Part shown: positions 1-8,612 of the stretch, one piece after another | Layout: the number at the start of each line of letters is the position of its first letter | How positions within the stretch are numbered: position 1 is the stretch's first letter | Assembly (NCBI GenBank): GCA_015489765.1 | Contig: WFZC01000337.1 | Location: 1-40,054, forward strand | Direction of reading: 5' to 3' | DNA length: 40,054 nucleotides | DNA from: Desulfobulbaceae bacterium | Lineage (GTDB): Bacteria; Desulfobacterota; Desulfobulbia; Desulfobulbales; Desulfobulbaceae | Translations under genes and position numbers: made by a program | The notes under the pieces: generated by a model | What the model was told of the DNA's origin: nothing | What the model saw: the letters and a program-made list of their open reading frames with translations, nothing else | The model's database searches: none

Positions 1-133
1 CAACGATAACAGTTGAAATATGATGATTCATTTCGTTTGGTGAAATGATAAGGCATGGTCTGGTTTTTTGTATTTCATGTCCAACTGTTGGATCAAGGTT
101 GATGAGAAATACTTCGAAACGATTTATTTCCAT
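1..133 (-). CDS. mazF: MazF-like endoribonuclease toxin, partial (3' end beyond the window)
   Basis: Reverse complement of 1-133 reads MEINRFEVFLINLDPTVGHEIQKTRPCLIISPNEMNHHISTVIV..., a typical MazF/PemK N-terminus; ATG overlaps the end of mazE. Not in the ORF track because it is open at the edge. Confidence 0.9.
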   Translation of the reverse strand, partial: MEINRFEVFLINLDPTVGHEIQKTRPCLIISPNEMNHHISTVIV

Positions 134-381
134 TCCCATTCTTCCTTTTCCCACCGACTTTCTGGAAACTCTATCAACCTGTCATCTTCATTCTTTGCCA
201 TTGCCTTGAAAGCTTTTTCCCAGTTTTTTCTGGACTGCGTAGTTGGCCTAATGACAAGTTCATTGTCGTGTACCTCAAGGTCGACTTCTCCACTGAGGCC
301 GCACTGTTTTAGAATGGGTTTTGGGATTCTGAGTCCTTGGGAATTACCAATTTGAATTATAGAAACCTTCATAATTGCCAC
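124..381 (-). CDS. mazE: MazE/AbrB-family antitoxin
   Basis: MKVSIIQIGNSQGLRIPKPILKQCGLSGEVDLEVHDNELVIRP is a SpoVT-AbrB/MazE fold signature; directly followed by mazF. Start may be the internal MKVS Met. Confidence 0.9.
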   Translation of the reverse strand: MAIMKVSIIQIGNSQGLRIPKPILKQCGLSGEVDLEVHDNELVIRPTTQSRKNWEKAFKAMAKNEDDRLIEFPESRWEKEEWEWK

Positions 382-456
382 CTGTTGGTTAGTTTTATAG
401 ATACATTGTAATTACATTGGTGGCCAATGTCAATTTTGTTTTTCAAACGCACAACT

Positions 457-511
457 GTCTTTTTACTTAGCCATCTTTAAGCATTGTCTGGATTTTTTAC
501 GAGTTCATCTT
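457..511 (+). repeat. 5'-truncated fragment of the dispersed repeat family
   Basis: tctttttacttagccatctttaagcattgtctggattttttacgagttcatctt matches the 3' third of the copies at 1153, 17139 and 24769. Confidence 0.7.
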
Positions 512-896
512 CCATGACATAGTTTGGATATTTTTTCTTGGACAGTCCGTCCGGTCAAAGCCACATAGTAGTATTTGGAAATAATATATTTTTTTTGTAT
601 TTTGCAGCATAACGTTCATGAGTTAGGGAATTTTTTTTATCGCAGGCTTTGCTCACAAGTGGTATTTATATAAATTTCAGGTTTTGTTTATCCGAAAATA
701 GCATTTAACACGTTGTATTTTCGTACTTTTGACAAGCGGGAAAACATTATGCGACATTCATAGTTCTAACTTGCTGAAAATGCGTATTTTTATTGTTTGT
801 TGTGCCGCCGGGGCATGCCAGTTTATTCGAAAATAAGGTTACGCATGTTTTTGTAACTACTCAATAACTGATGGTAAGTTGTTGCTAATTATATGG

Positions 897-975
897 ATTC
901 CGGCCAACAACCTGCCGGAATGACCCAGTTGCAGGCAATTCAGAGCGTCATCCCCGCAGTCTGTTGGGCGGGGAT
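897..975. repeat. REP/BIME-like pair of palindromes
   Basis: attccggc-caacaacct-gccggaat (897-921) and atccccgc-agtctgttgg-gcggggat (950-975), two hairpins separated by about 28 nt in non-coding DNA. Confidence 0.65.
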
Positions 976-1152
976 CCAGACATATATCACCACTTATTGA
1001 GAATTCACTGTTTTTTTAGCGTAACCTGTTGATTTTCATTGTTTGTTGTGGTTGGCCAATTTGGCACAGCCATGCTGGTTTGTCGGTTGGCGGCATTGGG
1101 GGCAGTGCAAAAACATGTCCACCCGAGAGGCGATGCCTTTCTGATTGGTTGA

Positions 1153-1335
1153 TGGCGTCGTAAAAACTTCGATCTACTGCGTCGGGTGTCCCGGGGCGAT
1201 TCGCGGGCATACTACCTGTATAGTTGAGACCCGCCCCGGAACACTACTCCTCGGAGTCTCCGCTCCGCTTATCTGTATGTCTATGTTTTTACTTAGCCAT
1301 CTTTAAAAATTATTTAGACTTTTTACGGGATCACC
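1153..1335 (+). mobile_element. MITE-like repeat copy 1
   Basis: Shares gatggcgtcgtaaaaacttcgatctactgcgtc...cctgtatagttgagacccgccccggaac...acttagccatcttt...gactttttacg with the other copies; imperfect TIRs; flanked by TTGGTTGA at 1145-1152 and 1336-1343. Confidence 0.75.
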
Positions 1336-1398
1336 TTGGTTGAATTTATTGATTTTTTTAAAGGAAACCCTTTTGGGGCTGCAGGGGAACAATAAAAG

Positions 1399-2451
1399 AT
1401 GGAGCAGAGTGACGTCCACAACGGTCAATTAGGCGAGGAGCGAAAGGCCGTTTTTCATCCCATTGAACTGGCGTTGAAACATCAGCGCTTGACGGAAAAA
1501 CGCACGGATTTTCTGGAGGAGTTATTCCCCGCTCGTAAGATATATGCCGAGGAACTGAAGCGTGATCTCGATGAAATAATGCAGGCCATTATTGAGGAGG
1601 AATCTCTGGACAAGGCCTTGTCTCTGCTCGGCACCAAGTATGCCATTGAACGGACACTGCTGGCCGAAGAGCGCAATATCATGGCCGAGGAGCGGAACCT
1701 GCTTGGTGAAAAGCGTACCCGCCGTTCCCGGATCCGGACCGAACTGGCTGAAAAGCGAAGCGGACTTGCCCGGATCCGGACGCTGCTGGCAAGAAATCGT
1801 TCTTTTCTGGCGGAAAAACGCACCTCCATGGCCCAGCAGCGGACCACCCTGGCCAAGGCACGCACCCATCTCGCCTTCATCAGGACCGGTGTCGCCCTGG
1901 TCGCGCTGGGCAGTGCCCTGACCCGGTATTTTGCCCTTGGCTGGTGGACGATCATGGATGTCAGTATCCTGATTCTCGGTGTTGTCATGGTCGGCATGGG
2001 AATCTACTTTTATTTGCCGACCAGAAAGGAAGAGGGGCGTCTGATTGATATCATGCGCCAGAAGGAAGAGGAACTGATGCGGCGTAAGCCCCGTATTCTT
2101 GTTCTGGATGACGAGCTGGCTGTCTGTAAGATGGTAAAGCTCTATCTTGAGAAGGCAGGCTATGAAGTTGAGGCCTTTACCAATCCACATGTTGCCAAGC
2201 AGCGGCTTGAAGCCAGCCAGTTTGACGTGGTCATTACCGATCTGATGATGGAGGGAATGACCGGTAAGGAAATCCTGCAGCTTGTCAAGCGGATCTCGCC
2301 CCAGACCCAGGTCATCATGATTACCCACATGGAAGAACACTTTATTGAAGAGTTCAAGGGAGAGCTTTTCGCCTATTTTTCCAAACCGGTTGACATCAAG
2401 AAATTGCTGGCCTGTGTCAAGCGTGCGGTTGAAGAACGGATGCTGGTGTAG
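1399..2451 (+). CDS. DUF202-like membrane protein with N-terminal Arg-ladder heptad repeat and C-terminal response-regulator receiver domain
   Basis: ARTHLAFIRTGVALVALGSALTRYF is a DUF202-like signature; two TM helices; receiver features ILVLDDE, FDVVITDLMM, FSKPVD. Arg occurs every 7 residues 12 times (R85-R162). Confidence 0.85.
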   Translation: MEQSDVHNGQLGEERKAVFHPIELALKHQRLTEKRTDFLEELFPARKIYAEELKRDLDEIMQAIIEEESLDKALSLLGTKYAIERTLLAEERNIMAEERNLLGEKRTRRSRIRTELAEKRSGLARIRTLLARNRSFLAEKRTSMAQQRTTLAKARTHLAFIRTGVALVALGSALTRYFALGWWTIMDVSILILGVVMVGMGIYFYLPTRKEEGRLIDIMRQKEEELMRRKPRILVLDDELAVCKMVKLYLEKAGYEVEAFTNPHVAKQRLEASQFDVVITDLMMEGMTGKEILQLVKRISPQTQVIMITHMEEHFIEEFKGELFAYFSKPVDIKKLLACVKRAVEERMLV

Positions 2452-2463
2452 AGGGAGCAGACA

Positions 2464-5031
2464 ATGATCAGACTATGGAAATCACTGCACGACGATAAGA
2501 AGGTAAAGGCTACCAATGCCGAAAGACTTGTTCGTAAAAAATATGAGGCATTTTTAACCGTATTGGCAGAAAATTCCCATGCCCTTGAACTGATGACGGA
2601 GCTGGAAAAAAATCTTCTTGAGAATCGTCTTATCAGTATTCCCTATTTGAAAAATATGGTGAAAAACCTGTCCAAAAGCGTTTTCAGTGTTATTGACAAT
2701 CTGGAACGTCTGTCTGGAAACAGATATACCATCCTGACCGATGCCTATGATACCATCGAGCGTGAAATCAGGACCATACTAACCGGCTCCAAGATTCCTG
2801 TCTACACGCCTGCGGTCATACCCATGGATGATATTCACTGCGGCCATATCGACAAGGTCGGCAGTAAAATGGCCAACCTTGGTGAGCTGCGTAATCATTT
2901 TAATATCAACGTTCCCGATGGCTTTGCCCTGACTGCCTGTGCCTACACCCATTTTGCCGAATACAATGATCTTTCCAGGAAGATCAATAGAATTCTGGCA
3001 CGACTCGATATTGAGAACAGCCAGCAGCTCCTGGAGACGGAAAAGGAGATCAAGGCGATCATTGCGGAGGCGGTGATCCCGCCGGAGATAGAAGAAGCCG
3101 TGCAGACGATAAGTCGGGAACTGGAAGAAAAACACGGCCGTAAGATGTATTGGGCCGTGCGTAGCAGCGCCATCGGCGAGGACCTGGAAAATTCCTTTGC
3201 CGGCCAGTTTTCCAGCATATTGAATGTGCCCACCGATCGGTTGTTGGAAAAATACAAAGAGGTGGTTGCCAGCAAGTATAACGCCCGCAACATGCTCTAC
3301 CAGCGCATGAAGGGTATCCGACCCGATGATGTCAACATGAGTGTTGGTATCATCGAGATGGTGCGGCCCATGACCTCGGGTGTTCTCTATACGGTTGAGC
3401 CCATGCGACCGGACTCGGGAGAACTTGTCGTTTCCGCCATCTGGGGCTTGGGGCAGTTGCTGGTGGAGGGCGTGACCTCGGCCGATATGTTTGTCATCAG
3501 GAGAGAGCCGGGTTTTCCGCTGGTCAAGGAAGAGATTGCCCGCAAGGAGATGTGCTTGATATCACTGGATGCGGGTGGGGTTGAGCATGACATGACCTGT
3601 GAAGATGATTGCCGTATCCCCTGTTTGACCCACGAGCAGCTGCAGATCCTCGGCGAAACCGGACTCAAGATAGAAAAACACTTCAAGTCGCCCCAGGACA
3701 TTGAATGGTGCTTTGACCAGGATGGGAAGTTGGTTGTGGTCCAGACCCGGCCGCTTCATGTGCTTGACCATAGCAGCAGGCGGAAGCTGAAGGCGCCCAT
3801 CACCGCACCGGTTATTGCCAGAAACGCACGGGCGGTTGCCGGTGGCGTCGGGGCGGGTGTGGTTTGCAAGGTAACAGATATTCATGAAATATTTACCTTT
3901 CCCGAGGGCGGCATCATGGTGTTGAAAAATTCGTCACCGCGCTTTATCGGCGCCCTGACAAAGGCCGCCGCCGTTGTTGTTGAAAAGGGGAACCGTACCG
4001 ATCACATGTCTTCTGTGGTCCGGGAACTTAATGTCCCCTGTCTTGTGAAAATACCGGAAATTTTTTCCACCCTGCAAAACGGCCAGGAGATTACCGTTGA
4101 TGCCACTGAAGGGACCATTTATGAGGGGAAGGTCACCGAATTGCTGGAAGCGGATGATACTGCGGTCAAGGATCCGTCCGTCGATGTTTCGCAAACCGAG
4201 TCTCACTGGCTGCTCTCGAGAATGGCGGAATATATTTTTCCACTGCATCTGACGGAACCGCAGGTAAGCGATTTTCAGGAAAGTAGCTGTACGACCTGGC
4301 ATGATATTCTTCGTTTCTGTCATGAGACTGCCCTCAATGAAATTTTTCTCCTTAAGGAGAAAGGCAAGGTTAGTTCCATAAAAAATGTCTATCGGATCAG
4401 CACGGATCTTCCTTTTACCCTGTTTGTCTTTGATCTCTTCGGCACCACCATCCAGGGTGGCGGTCAGGGCGGAACAATTGAACCCGGGCAGATCAATGCC
4501 CGGCCCTTTCGCGAGCTCTGGAAAGGTATGACGGCACCGGATGTCAGCTGGAATGGACCAGCGCAGCAGATGGGAGCCAGGGACCTGATGTCGGCGATGA
4601 CACGAACAACCGCTTTCGAAGCAGGATCGGAGGACAGCAGAAGTTACGCCGTTGTTACCCCGGAATACCTTAATCTGAGCCTGAGCCTGGGGTATCATTA
4701 TGTGACCCTGGACTGTTACATAGCCGAAGATCCCTATAATAATTACATCACCCTCTCCTTTAAGGGAGGCGCTGCCGATATACAAAAAAGAAAGTTGCGG
4801 GTTCTGCTTCTTGCCGAAATACTCAAAACGCTCGGATTTGATGTAACGGTGAACAATGATTTTCTCAAGGCCAGGATCAAGGCCGAGGGCAGTGAAGAAC
4901 TGTTACGGATAGTCTATGAACTGGGCCGGATGCTCGGTGTGACCAGACTGTTGGATGTGGCTCTGAAAGACGAAACCATGATCAAGGAATGTGCCCGGAG
5001 GTTTCAGGATCGCAAACCACTGTTGGAGTAG
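2464..5031 (+). CDS. PEP/pyruvate-binding (PPDK_N) and PEP-utilising mobile-domain protein; no recognisable C-terminal PEP-binding barrel
   Basis: GSKMANLGELR...VPDGFALTACAY, YWAVRSSAIGEDLENSFAGQF, QDIEWCFDQDGKLVVVQTRPL, and phospho-His-like motif VVEKGNRTDHMSSVVRELNVPCLV. Confidence 0.85.
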   Translation: MIRLWKSLHDDKKVKATNAERLVRKKYEAFLTVLAENSHALELMTELEKNLLENRLISIPYLKNMVKNLSKSVFSVIDNLERLSGNRYTILTDAYDTIEREIRTILTGSKIPVYTPAVIPMDDIHCGHIDKVGSKMANLGELRNHFNINVPDGFALTACAYTHFAEYNDLSRKINRILARLDIENSQQLLETEKEIKAIIAEAVIPPEIEEAVQTISRELEEKHGRKMYWAVRSSAIGEDLENSFAGQFSSILNVPTDRLLEKYKEVVASKYNARNMLYQRMKGIRPDDVNMSVGIIEMVRPMTSGVLYTVEPMRPDSGELVVSAIWGLGQLLVEGVTSADMFVIRREPGFPLVKEEIARKEMCLISLDAGGVEHDMTCEDDCRIPCLTHEQLQILGETGLKIEKHFKSPQDIEWCFDQDGKLVVVQTRPLHVLDHSSRRKLKAPITAPVIARNARAVAGGVGAGVVCKVTDIHEIFTFPEGGIMVLKNSSPRFIGALTKAAAVVVEKGNRTDHMSSVVRELNVPCLVKIPEIFSTLQNGQEITVDATEGTIYEGKVTELLEADDTAVKDPSVDVSQTESHWLLSRMAEYIFPLHLTEPQVSDFQESSCTTWHDILRFCHETALNEIFLLKEKGKVSSIKNVYRISTDLPFTLFVFDLFGTTIQGGGQGGTIEPGQINARPFRELWKGMTAPDVSWNGPAQQMGARDLMSAMTRTTAFEAGSEDSRSYAVVTPEYLNLSLSLGYHYVTLDCYIAEDPYNNYITLSFKGGAADIQKRKLRVLLLAEILKTLGFDVTVNNDFLKARIKAEGSEELLRIVYELGRMLGVTRLLDVALKDETMIKECARRFQDRKPLLE

Positions 5032-5104
5032 CGGACACCAGGGACAATCCGTCAAGGAGCCGGGTAGAATCAATGAAAAATAAAGGGGTGCAAAGCAGCC
5101 GGCT

Positions 5105-7057
5105 GTGAAATTCAAGGAATTGAAACTGCCCACCAAGTTCATGCTTGGCCTGGGACTGATCCTTCTTGGAACCAACTGTATTATTTCCATTTTTTTTTAC
5201 AGCTATGTGAAAAACCTCTATCTCGAGGAACTTTATCAGAAAACAGAATTTACCCTGGGTTATATTGACGCGACCATGGAGTTTGTCCGTGACGATCTCC
5301 GGCCCAGAATGCTGCACTTTCTCCCCAGAGATGAGTTTATCAGCGAGGCCATGTCCACATCGGTGGTCAACAAGAAGATCATGGCCCGCTTCATCAAGAG
5401 ATTTCCCCGCAATGTCTACCGCCGGGTTGCCCTCAACCCCATGAATCCGGCAAACAGGGCCAATGCGTTTGAGCGCGCCCACATTGCCCGCTTTAATGAG
5501 GAACCTGATCAGACACCTGGTTGGCAGGGACTGGTTTCAAGGGATGGTCTCCAGTATTTTGTCCGCATGCAGGCGGTTCGAATGGAAAAGTCATGTCTCC
5601 TCTGTCATGGCGATCCCTCCATGGCTCCCCGTTCACTTGTGCGGCGTTATGGAGCGGAAAACGGCCATAACTGGAAGATCGGGCAGGTCATTGGCCTGGA
5701 ATCCATTGCCATTCCCGTGGCGCAAACCTTCTATCAGATACGTCAGGCCGCCCTGGTGATTTTTATTGTCGGCCTGATCGCCCTCTCCGTTGTTCTTGTC
5801 TTGATCAACTATTTTCATTTTGTAGTGGCGGTGCGTCCTCTGCGCCGGGCCAGCGCCTTTTTCAAGTCCGTGGTCAGCGGCGAAAAGGGATTGGATAGCC
5901 GTTTCGAGGTCCACGGCAGTGATGAGATCGCGGAGCTTGGAGATTCGTTCAATCGGATGATCGGCCATCTGAAACAGTCCCAGGAGGAGGTTCGTTCATC
6001 CGAGGCCAAGTACCGGCAGATTTTCGAGGGCTCCAAGGATGGCATCATCGTCACCGATTGCGAGGGGTTGGTCGTGGATGTCAACAATGCCGGTATCGAG
6101 CTGTTCGGCTGCAAGAACAGGCGGGAATTCATGCGCAATGTGACGATTCATGACTTTTTTGTTCATCGGCAAGAGCGCAATAATTTTCTGGTCCGCATGG
6201 AGGAGCAGGGATATGTCAAGGATTTTGAAGCCCTGTTCCGCAAACGGGACAACTCGGAGTTTGAGGTGCTTATCACCGCCACCCTCCAACGTAAGGAGAA
6301 AGAACCGGGGTGCCTGTATGAGTGTATTGTCCGGGATGTCAGCGAACGCAAGAGCATGGAGATGCAGATCCGCCAGGCCGAAAAACTGGCCTCCATCGGT
6401 CAGCTTGCCGCCGGGGTAGCCCATGAAATCAACAATCCGCTTTCCATCATCCTTGGCTATACCGGCCTGCTTTTGAAAGAAAACCGGGATGACAGGCAGG
6501 CAGGGGACCTTGAGATAATCCGTAACAATGCCGGCATGTGCAAAAAAATCGTTGAAGACCTGCTCAACTTTTCCCGGCAGACCGACACCCGGTTTGTGCG
6601 GGCGGATATTGGTGAAACCGTGGCATCGGTTATTGACGTTCTTGAGGGTGAATTTTCCGGCAAGGGAATTGCAATCATAACCGATTTTGCCGACGATATT
6701 CCTGCGGTTCCCATGTCTGTGGACAAGATCAGGCAGGTCTGCCTAAATCTCATGATCAACGCGGCCCAGGCCATTGAGGGAGAGGGCACCATCCAGGTGG
6801 TTGGCCGCTACGAGGCACGGGACAACATGGTGCGGATTTCCTTTATCGACACCGGCTGTGGTATTCCCTGCAAGATTCAGCACAAGATATTCGAACCGTT
6901 TTTTACCACCAAGGAACCGGGCCAGGGCACCGGGCTGGGCACTTCGGTCAGTTACGGGATTATCGAGGAGCATGGCGGGGAGATAGCCTTTACCAGTGAA
7001 GAGGGCAAGGGCACGACCTTCTGGATACGATTGCCCCTGAAGGAGCAGCCTCAATGA
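5105..7057 (+). CDS. Sensor histidine kinase with Tll0287-like (DUF3365) periplasmic heme-binding domain, HAMP, PAS, HisKA and HATPase
   Basis: GTG start; MEKSCLLCHGDPSMAP (CxxCH), GVAHEINNPLSIILGYTGLL H-box, NLMINAAQAI N-box, DTGCGIP and GQGTGLGTSVSYGI. Confidence 0.9.
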   Translation: MKFKELKLPTKFMLGLGLILLGTNCIISIFFYSYVKNLYLEELYQKTEFTLGYIDATMEFVRDDLRPRMLHFLPRDEFISEAMSTSVVNKKIMARFIKRFPRNVYRRVALNPMNPANRANAFERAHIARFNEEPDQTPGWQGLVSRDGLQYFVRMQAVRMEKSCLLCHGDPSMAPRSLVRRYGAENGHNWKIGQVIGLESIAIPVAQTFYQIRQAALVIFIVGLIALSVVLVLINYFHFVVAVRPLRRASAFFKSVVSGEKGLDSRFEVHGSDEIAELGDSFNRMIGHLKQSQEEVRSSEAKYRQIFEGSKDGIIVTDCEGLVVDVNNAGIELFGCKNRREFMRNVTIHDFFVHRQERNNFLVRMEEQGYVKDFEALFRKRDNSEFEVLITATLQRKEKEPGCLYECIVRDVSERKSMEMQIRQAEKLASIGQLAAGVAHEINNPLSIILGYTGLLLKENRDDRQAGDLEIIRNNAGMCKKIVEDLLNFSRQTDTRFVRADIGETVASVIDVLEGEFSGKGIAIITDFADDIPAVPMSVDKIRQVCLNLMINAAQAIEGEGTIQVVGRYEARDNMVRISFIDTGCGIPCKIQHKIFEPFFTTKEPGQGTGLGTSVSYGIIEEHGGEIAFTSEEGKGTTFWIRLPLKEQPQ

Positions 7058-8454
7058 GCAGACAGGCGGTATTATTGGTTGATGACAAGAAAGATATGCT
7101 CACCATGTTGACCAGGCTTTTGCATACGGAGCTGGACGTGGATATTCACTGCGCCGGCGGCGGTGAAGAGGCCTTTGCCTTTCTTGAGAATAATCCCTGC
7201 GATGTGGTGGTGACCGACATCCGCATGCCGGGAATGGATGGTATGGAGCTCCTGCGCCGTATCAGGAAGGGGGGCTCCAGGATCATGGTTATCATGATGA
7301 CGGCCTATGGAAGTATTGACAACGCGGTGGAATCCCTGAAACTCGGGGCCTATGATTTCATCACCAAGCCCTTTGACGAGGAGCGTCTGGTGCATGTTAT
7401 CCGCAAGGGCCTGGAGCATGGGGTCCTGCAGCAACAAACCAGAAAGCTGGAACAGCGCATCCGGGAGCAGAAGGTCAACGAGCGCTTCATCGGCCAGTCT
7501 ACCGCGTTGCGCAAACTGACCGAAATGATCAACCTCGTTGCCAGGACCGATGTGCCGGTGCTGATTACCGGCGAAACCGGCACCGGCAAGGAACTGGCCG
7601 CTTCGATGATTCATGATTTAAGTGACCGGGCAGACGGCCCCCTGGTGACAGTCAACTGCGCGGCCATACCCGAGGACATCCTGGAAAGCGAGTTGTTCGG
7701 ACACCGCAAGGGTGCCTTTACCGGTGCTGCTGCCGACAGGGCTGGTCTCTTTGCCGCTGCCGAGGGCGGCAGTATTGTTCTGGATGAAATCGGCGATATG
7801 CCCATTCTCCTGCAGTCCAAGCTGTTGCGGGTCCTGCAGGAGAAAAAAGTCCGGCCGCTGGGCGCTGACCGGAGCCGCACCATTGATGTGCGTATCATTG
7901 CCTCGACCAACCAGAATCTGCCGGAAAAGATCATGGCCGGGAAATTTCGGGAAGACCTGTACCACCGGCTGGCCTGTGTCGCCCTAAACACCCCGCCTCT
8001 GCGTGATATCCCCGATGATATCCCGCTGATCGCCAACCATTTTCTCAGCCGCTATACCGAGGAATTCGGGTTGGAGAAGACGATGTCCGAACAGGCCCGG
8101 CGTTATCTGATAACCAGAAAATGGACAGGTAATGTTCGGGAACTGCAGAACGCCATTAAACGGGCACTGATATTTTCCAAGGGGGATGAGCTGTTGTCCG
8201 AGGATTTTGACTGTGCCCTCGGTATGCTGCCGCGTGGTGATGGCGGGTCAGAAGAGTTGTGTGACCTGACCTATCGGGAGGCCAAGGAAAAAATCCTGGA
8301 AAAGTTTACAACCCGGTACATGACCAGTCTGCTGGAACAGACCGGCGGCAATGTTTCCCGGGCCGCCAAAAAGGCTGGGATCGAGCGCCAGTCCATGCAA
8401 CAGCTTTTGAAAAAATATGGTATTTCAGCGGCCCGCTTCCGGGAGAAGGCATGA
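7054..8454 (+). CDS. Sigma-54-dependent NtrC-type response regulator
   Basis: Receiver domain (VVVTDIRMPGMDG), GETGTGKE Walker A, ESELFGHRKGAFTGA (GAFTGA loop), C-terminal Fis-type HTH; ATGA overlap with the kinase gene. Confidence 0.95.
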   Translation: MSRQAVLLVDDKKDMLTMLTRLLHTELDVDIHCAGGGEEAFAFLENNPCDVVVTDIRMPGMDGMELLRRIRKGGSRIMVIMMTAYGSIDNAVESLKLGAYDFITKPFDEERLVHVIRKGLEHGVLQQQTRKLEQRIREQKVNERFIGQSTALRKLTEMINLVARTDVPVLITGETGTGKELAASMIHDLSDRADGPLVTVNCAAIPEDILESELFGHRKGAFTGAAADRAGLFAAAEGGSIVLDEIGDMPILLQSKLLRVLQEKKVRPLGADRSRTIDVRIIASTNQNLPEKIMAGKFREDLYHRLACVALNTPPLRDIPDDIPLIANHFLSRYTEEFGLEKTMSEQARRYLITRKWTGNVRELQNAIKRALIFSKGDELLSEDFDCALGMLPRGDGGSEELCDLTYREAKEKILEKFTTRYMTSLLEQTGGNVSRAAKKAGIERQSMQQLLKKYGISAARFREKA

Positions 8455-8537
8455 TTATGGGCAAGAGGTTGCCGGCAGCGACTACTGCATAAGACCGGAT
8501 TGAAGGCCTGTTGCCGTTTTTGCGAATTTGCGGCCAG

Positions 8538-8612
8538 GCGGGAGGGAGCGGCCCCGCCAGCGCCCCCAAAAAAGTCAGGGGCGGGACCGTTCCATCCCGC
8601 TTGCTTTTTTCT
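8538..8612 (+). terminator. Strong hairpin between convergent genes, likely terminator for the 1399-8454 cluster
   Basis: gcgggagggagcggccccgcc (8538-8558) pairs with ggcgggaccgttccatcccgc (8580-8600), 18 of 21 positions complementary, followed by ttgctttttt. Confidence 0.7.

Noticed and set aside
1062-1076. Sigma-54-like promoter TGGCACAGCCATGCT upstream of the DUF202-receiver gene
   Set aside because: The GG-GC spacing is one nucleotide short of the strict -24/-12 spacing and it is over 320 nt from the start codon with a repeat in between.
1016-1210. 64-aa minus-strand ORF
   Set aside because: Runs into repeat copy 1 and has no family features; likely chance ORF in repeat DNA.
1522-2340. 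272-aa minus-strand ORF over the heptad-repeat gene
   Set aside because: Periodic coding sequence readily leaves open antisense frames; plus frame has clear DUF202 and receiver domains.
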